Assembly (NCBI GenBank): GCA_009767595.1
Contig: VSDK01022313.1
Coordinates: forward strand, 259,147-323,146
Source: Symbiodinium kawagutii
Taxonomy: Eukaryota > Sar > Dinophyceae > Suessiales > Symbiodiniaceae
DNA length: 64,000 nt
Direction: 5' to 3'
Shown: piece by piece, positions 61,487-64,000 of the stretch
How positions within the stretch are numbered: position 1 is the first letter of the stretch
How the letters are laid out: each line of letters begins with the position of its first letter
Notes under the pieces: generated by a model
What the model saw: only the letters and a program-made list of their open reading frames with translations
Told to the model about the DNA's origin: nothing
Databases searched by the model: none
Program-made: the position numbers and the translations under genes

Positions 61487-61602
61487 GTATATAGCTATGG
61501 GTTAATAATAAGCAAGGATTTAATGGGAATAATCACCAACAATAATGGGGAAAACAATGGTTAATGATAGGGGAACCAGGGGTACGGGGTTTTGACCCAC
61601 AG
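61487..61602 (+). mobile_element. Family-1 element acting as intron
   Basis: A 116-bp interval, GTATATAGCTATGGG to TTTTGACCCACAG. The interior carries the family-1 core (GGGAAAACAATGG, GATAGGGGAACCAGG). Left exon ends ...TTGAATTG; right exon begins CCATATCC. Joining keeps an open frame (LNC|HIPFNEDFARRR). Confidence 0.75.
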
Positions 61603-61651
61603 CCATATCCCATTCAATGAGGATTTTGCAAGGCGGAGGTGCATACCATCA
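61603..61651 (+). CDS. Coding exon, unknown protein
   Basis: Acceptor GACCCACAG. Continues the 61388 exon as HIPFNEDFARRRCIPSV. Confidence 0.5.
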
Positions 61652-61659
61652 GTATGAAC

Positions 61660-62156
61660 GATTAAACATATGAGAATAGGCCACGCCATTTGATCAATGG
61701 TTGATTGGTGGTGGCAAATGACAAACAACAATCGGGGAAATCTAGAAACAATAAGCACCAATTGGTGCTCTACAGCAGCCATGGTATACCATGGTATACC
61801 CAAACCAGCGATGGTTTAGCAATACTTGTACCCGGCTGTTTTTTCTTTTCCTGGGCTTCAATCACACGGTGCTCCAGGGTAGAATCTCACCCACTACGTA
61901 TCTTAGGTGAGGTTGGTTTATGAATTATTGACCGCACTCATATCCACTTTGGTTTAAATCATTTGACAATTGCTTGACCATTTTTGTTTGATTATGTAAT
62001 CATATACGATTATGTATGTGTATATGTATGTTTTATCATGTTATATGTATGCTTTAACATGTTCATGTACATTATATATGTAGATATACATACCGTGCCA
62101 TACTGGGTACCCATATTTCCATCCACACATGGATGCAATTGCCGGCTGCCCATCAG
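61660..62156. other. Non-coding stretch
   Basis: TATGTATATGTATG-rich DNA; no exon. Confidence 0.45.
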
Positions 62157-62238
62157 GACGTGGTGGCTGGTGTGCAGCAAATGCTGCACTACATTGAGGA
62201 GAGACTCAGAGAGATGCCGTGCAAACCAGCCCCGTTCG
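62157..62238 (+). CDS. Coding exon, unknown protein
   Basis: Acceptor CCCATCAG. DVVAGVQQMLHYIEERLREM then PCKPAPF, donor TTCG|GTGGGC at a family-6 element. Confidence 0.7.
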
Positions 62239-62364
62239 GTGGGCCCCGTTTGAGGAGCTTATAGCCGTTGGGTTATAACTCGGATAGCTACCAGCTATGG
62301 TAGAGATAAGTTCAGGCAACTGGCCTTATAAACCAAGTTCGAACTAGGGGGGGGCACCTTGTAG
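62239..62364 (+). mobile_element. Family-6 element acting as intron
   Basis: Starts GTGGGCCCCGTTTGAGG and ends AGGGGGGGGCACCTTGTAG. The interior matches 32747-32887 (TACCAGCTATGGTAGAGAT, CTTATAAACCAAGTT). It is 126 bp. Joining gives KPAPF-DKTNDW in phase. Confidence 0.78.
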
Positions 62365-62600
62365 ACAAGACCAATGATTGGTTGCAAACATATGGTGCTG
62401 TATCATCAGTATGTAACAATGATATCTTCAAGAATTTGATCAATCATCGTTATACACTGTCATTGTTTGTCATCAGTATCCATCATCAACACCAATCCCC
62501 AAGTATTAGCAATAACAAGGATAAAACAACCATGTTGGTGGGTTGGTTGGTGGATTGTTTGGTTGGTTGGTTGCTCGGTTGGTTTTGCTGGTTGGCTTGA
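62365..62600 (+). CDS. Coding continuation, unknown protein
   Basis: Continues in phase as DKTNDWLQTYGAVSSVCNND. Open to 62600, but the later part (GWLVDCLVGWLLGW) is TTGG repeat, so the exon is probably short. Confidence 0.4.
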
Positions 62601-62606
62601 AGCAAG

Positions 62607-62662
62607 TTCGCTGGGCATTCCCTGTTTGTCATGATGGCTCTATTTCATTTGCAAGAGATATG
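62607..62662 (+). CDS. Possible exon, unknown protein
   Basis: FAGHSLFVMMALFHLQEI up to AGATATG|GCTATGGG, where a family-1 element begins and may give a GC donor. Confidence 0.45.
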
Positions 62663-62817
62663 GCTATGGGTCAGGATTAACCAACCAATAATAGCTGGTT
62701 AATGGTTAATGATAGGGGAAAACAACTAGCAACTATAGGGGATATACCAGCTATATATATATATATATGATAGAGAGACCTTTAGGTGCTATTTTGTTCA
62801 TCCTTCTTTTGACCAAA

Positions 62818-64000
62818 ACATTAATCCTCCCAAAGGCTTGGGGGATTAATTAATTTAAAAACATTAAAAACATTAATCCCACAAGCCTTCTGGAGGATTA
62901 ATGTTTTTAATGTTTTTTAATTATCTAAAAAAAGCATTAATCCTCCAGAGGCTTAAATATTCAATTCTTCCCTGAACCTTGTGGATCTGGAGCCTCTGGA
63001 CGATTCATGTTTTTAATGTTTTTAATGTTTTTAATGGTTTTTTAATTATTTAAAAACATTAAAAACATTAATCCTCCAGAAGGCTTGTGGGATTAATGTT
63101 TTTTGTTTTTTTTTAAAATTTAAAAACATTAAAAACATTAATCCTCCGGAAGGCTTGTGGGATTAATGTTTTTAATTTTTTAAAAACATTAAAAACATTA
63201 ATCCTCCAGAAGGCTTGTGGGATTAATGTTTTTAATGTTTTTAAATAATTAAAAAGCATTAAAAACATTAAAAACATTAAAAACATTAATCCTCCAGAGG
63301 CTCCAGATCAACAAGGTTCACGGGAAAATTAAATATTTAAAAACATTAATCCCACAAGCTTTCTGGAGGATTAATGTTTTTAATGTTTTTAATGTTTTTT
63401 TAATTTTTTAAAAACATGAAAAACATTAATCCCACAAGCCTTCTGGAGGATTAATGTTTTTAAATAATTAAAAAACATCAAAAACATTAAAAACATTAAA
63501 AACATTATTCCTCCAGAGGCTCCAGATCCACAAGGTTCAGAGGAGAATTGAATATTTAAAAACATTAATCCCACAAGCGTTCTGGAGGATTAATGTTTTT
63601 AATGTTTTTTAATGTTATTTAATTATTAATCCTCCAGAGGGTAAATAATTCAAATGTTTTAAATGTTTTAAATTAATTCAAAACATTTAAAACATTTAAA
63701 ACACAGAACCCCAAGAACCCCCAGAACCCCCAGATCCCCCTTTCGAATTTACAACATTTAAAACATTTAAAACATTTACTGTTTGGAGGATTAATGTTTT
63801 AAATGTTTTAAATGTTTTAAATTCGAAGCTCTCCAAGGGGGATCTGGGGGTTCTGTGTTTTAAATGTTTTAAATGTTTTAAATTCGAAAGGGGGATCTGG
63901 GGGTTCTGGGGGTTCTGTGTTTTAAATGTTTTAAATGTTTTAAATGTATTGAAAACATTTAAAACATTTAAACTATTTACCCTCTGGAGGATTAATGTTT
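62818..64000. repeat. AT-rich array of nested inverted repeats
   Basis: Repeated TTAATCCTCCAGAAGGCTTG / GTGGGATTAATG arms alternate with AAAAACATTAAAAACATTAA. CTCCAGATCYACAAGGTTCA recurs three times, and the last 350 bp switch to a TTTAAATGTTTTAAATG variant with GGGGGATCTGGGGGTTCTG. It runs off the window. Confidence 0.9.

Overview
The window looks like nuclear DNA of a dinoflagellate, of the Symbiodiniaceae/Polarella kind. The grounds are: many short GC-richer coding exons in AT-richer, repeat-crowded non-coding DNA; almost all convincing exons on one strand (+); at least one GC-AG intron besides GT-AG introns; TTTAGGG-like interstitial repeats; a non-LTR retrotransposon with the conserved 'EATNPGP' motif before its endonuclease; and a cytosine-5 DNA methyltransferase built into that retrotransposon. 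There is no bacterial-type operon, rRNA or CRISPR array, and I recognised no tRNA.

Layout. Positions 1-37458 and 47494-62700 hold about 60 candidate + strand exons, mostly 80-250 bp, separated by introns and spacers rich in microsatellites, minisatellites and small inverted-repeat elements. Most encode proteins I cannot name. The exceptions are a two-exon short-chain dehydrogenase (58287-59550), pieces of a RING-H2 finger protein (50236-51383) and a probable membrane protein exon (9253-9504). Positions 37773-47448 are one antisense retrotransposon of about 9.7 kb, bounded by a perfect 16-bp target-site duplication (37757-37772 and 47449-47464). Its coding order is C5-DNMT, Ulp1/C48-like cysteine protease, coiled coil, apurinic-type endonuclease, reverse transcriptase, zinc knuckle, RNase H and an unknown C-terminal part. 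It sits inside what looks like an intron of a + strand host gene (exons 37339-37458 and 47494-47664, both phase 0). The last 1.2 kb (62818-64000) is an AT-rich array of nested inverted repeats.

The most interesting theme is that several unrelated families of short terminal-inverted-repeat elements coincide with introns. In the best cases the element ends, or the target duplication, supply the splice sites, and removing the element restores an open frame in phase: 58512-58770, 61487-61602, 7658-7770, 22201-22393, 32747-32887, 62239-62364 and 4190-4344. These are introner-like elements, and at least four sequence families are active in this one window. The DNMT-bearing retroelement belongs to a known phenomenon in dinoflagellates, but this copy also carries a C48-like protease and has an intact domain order with three reading-frame breaks.

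Limits: exon calls rest on open frame, amino-acid texture and splice dinucleotides read by eye. There is no transcript evidence, and exons cannot be linked reliably into genes except where stated.
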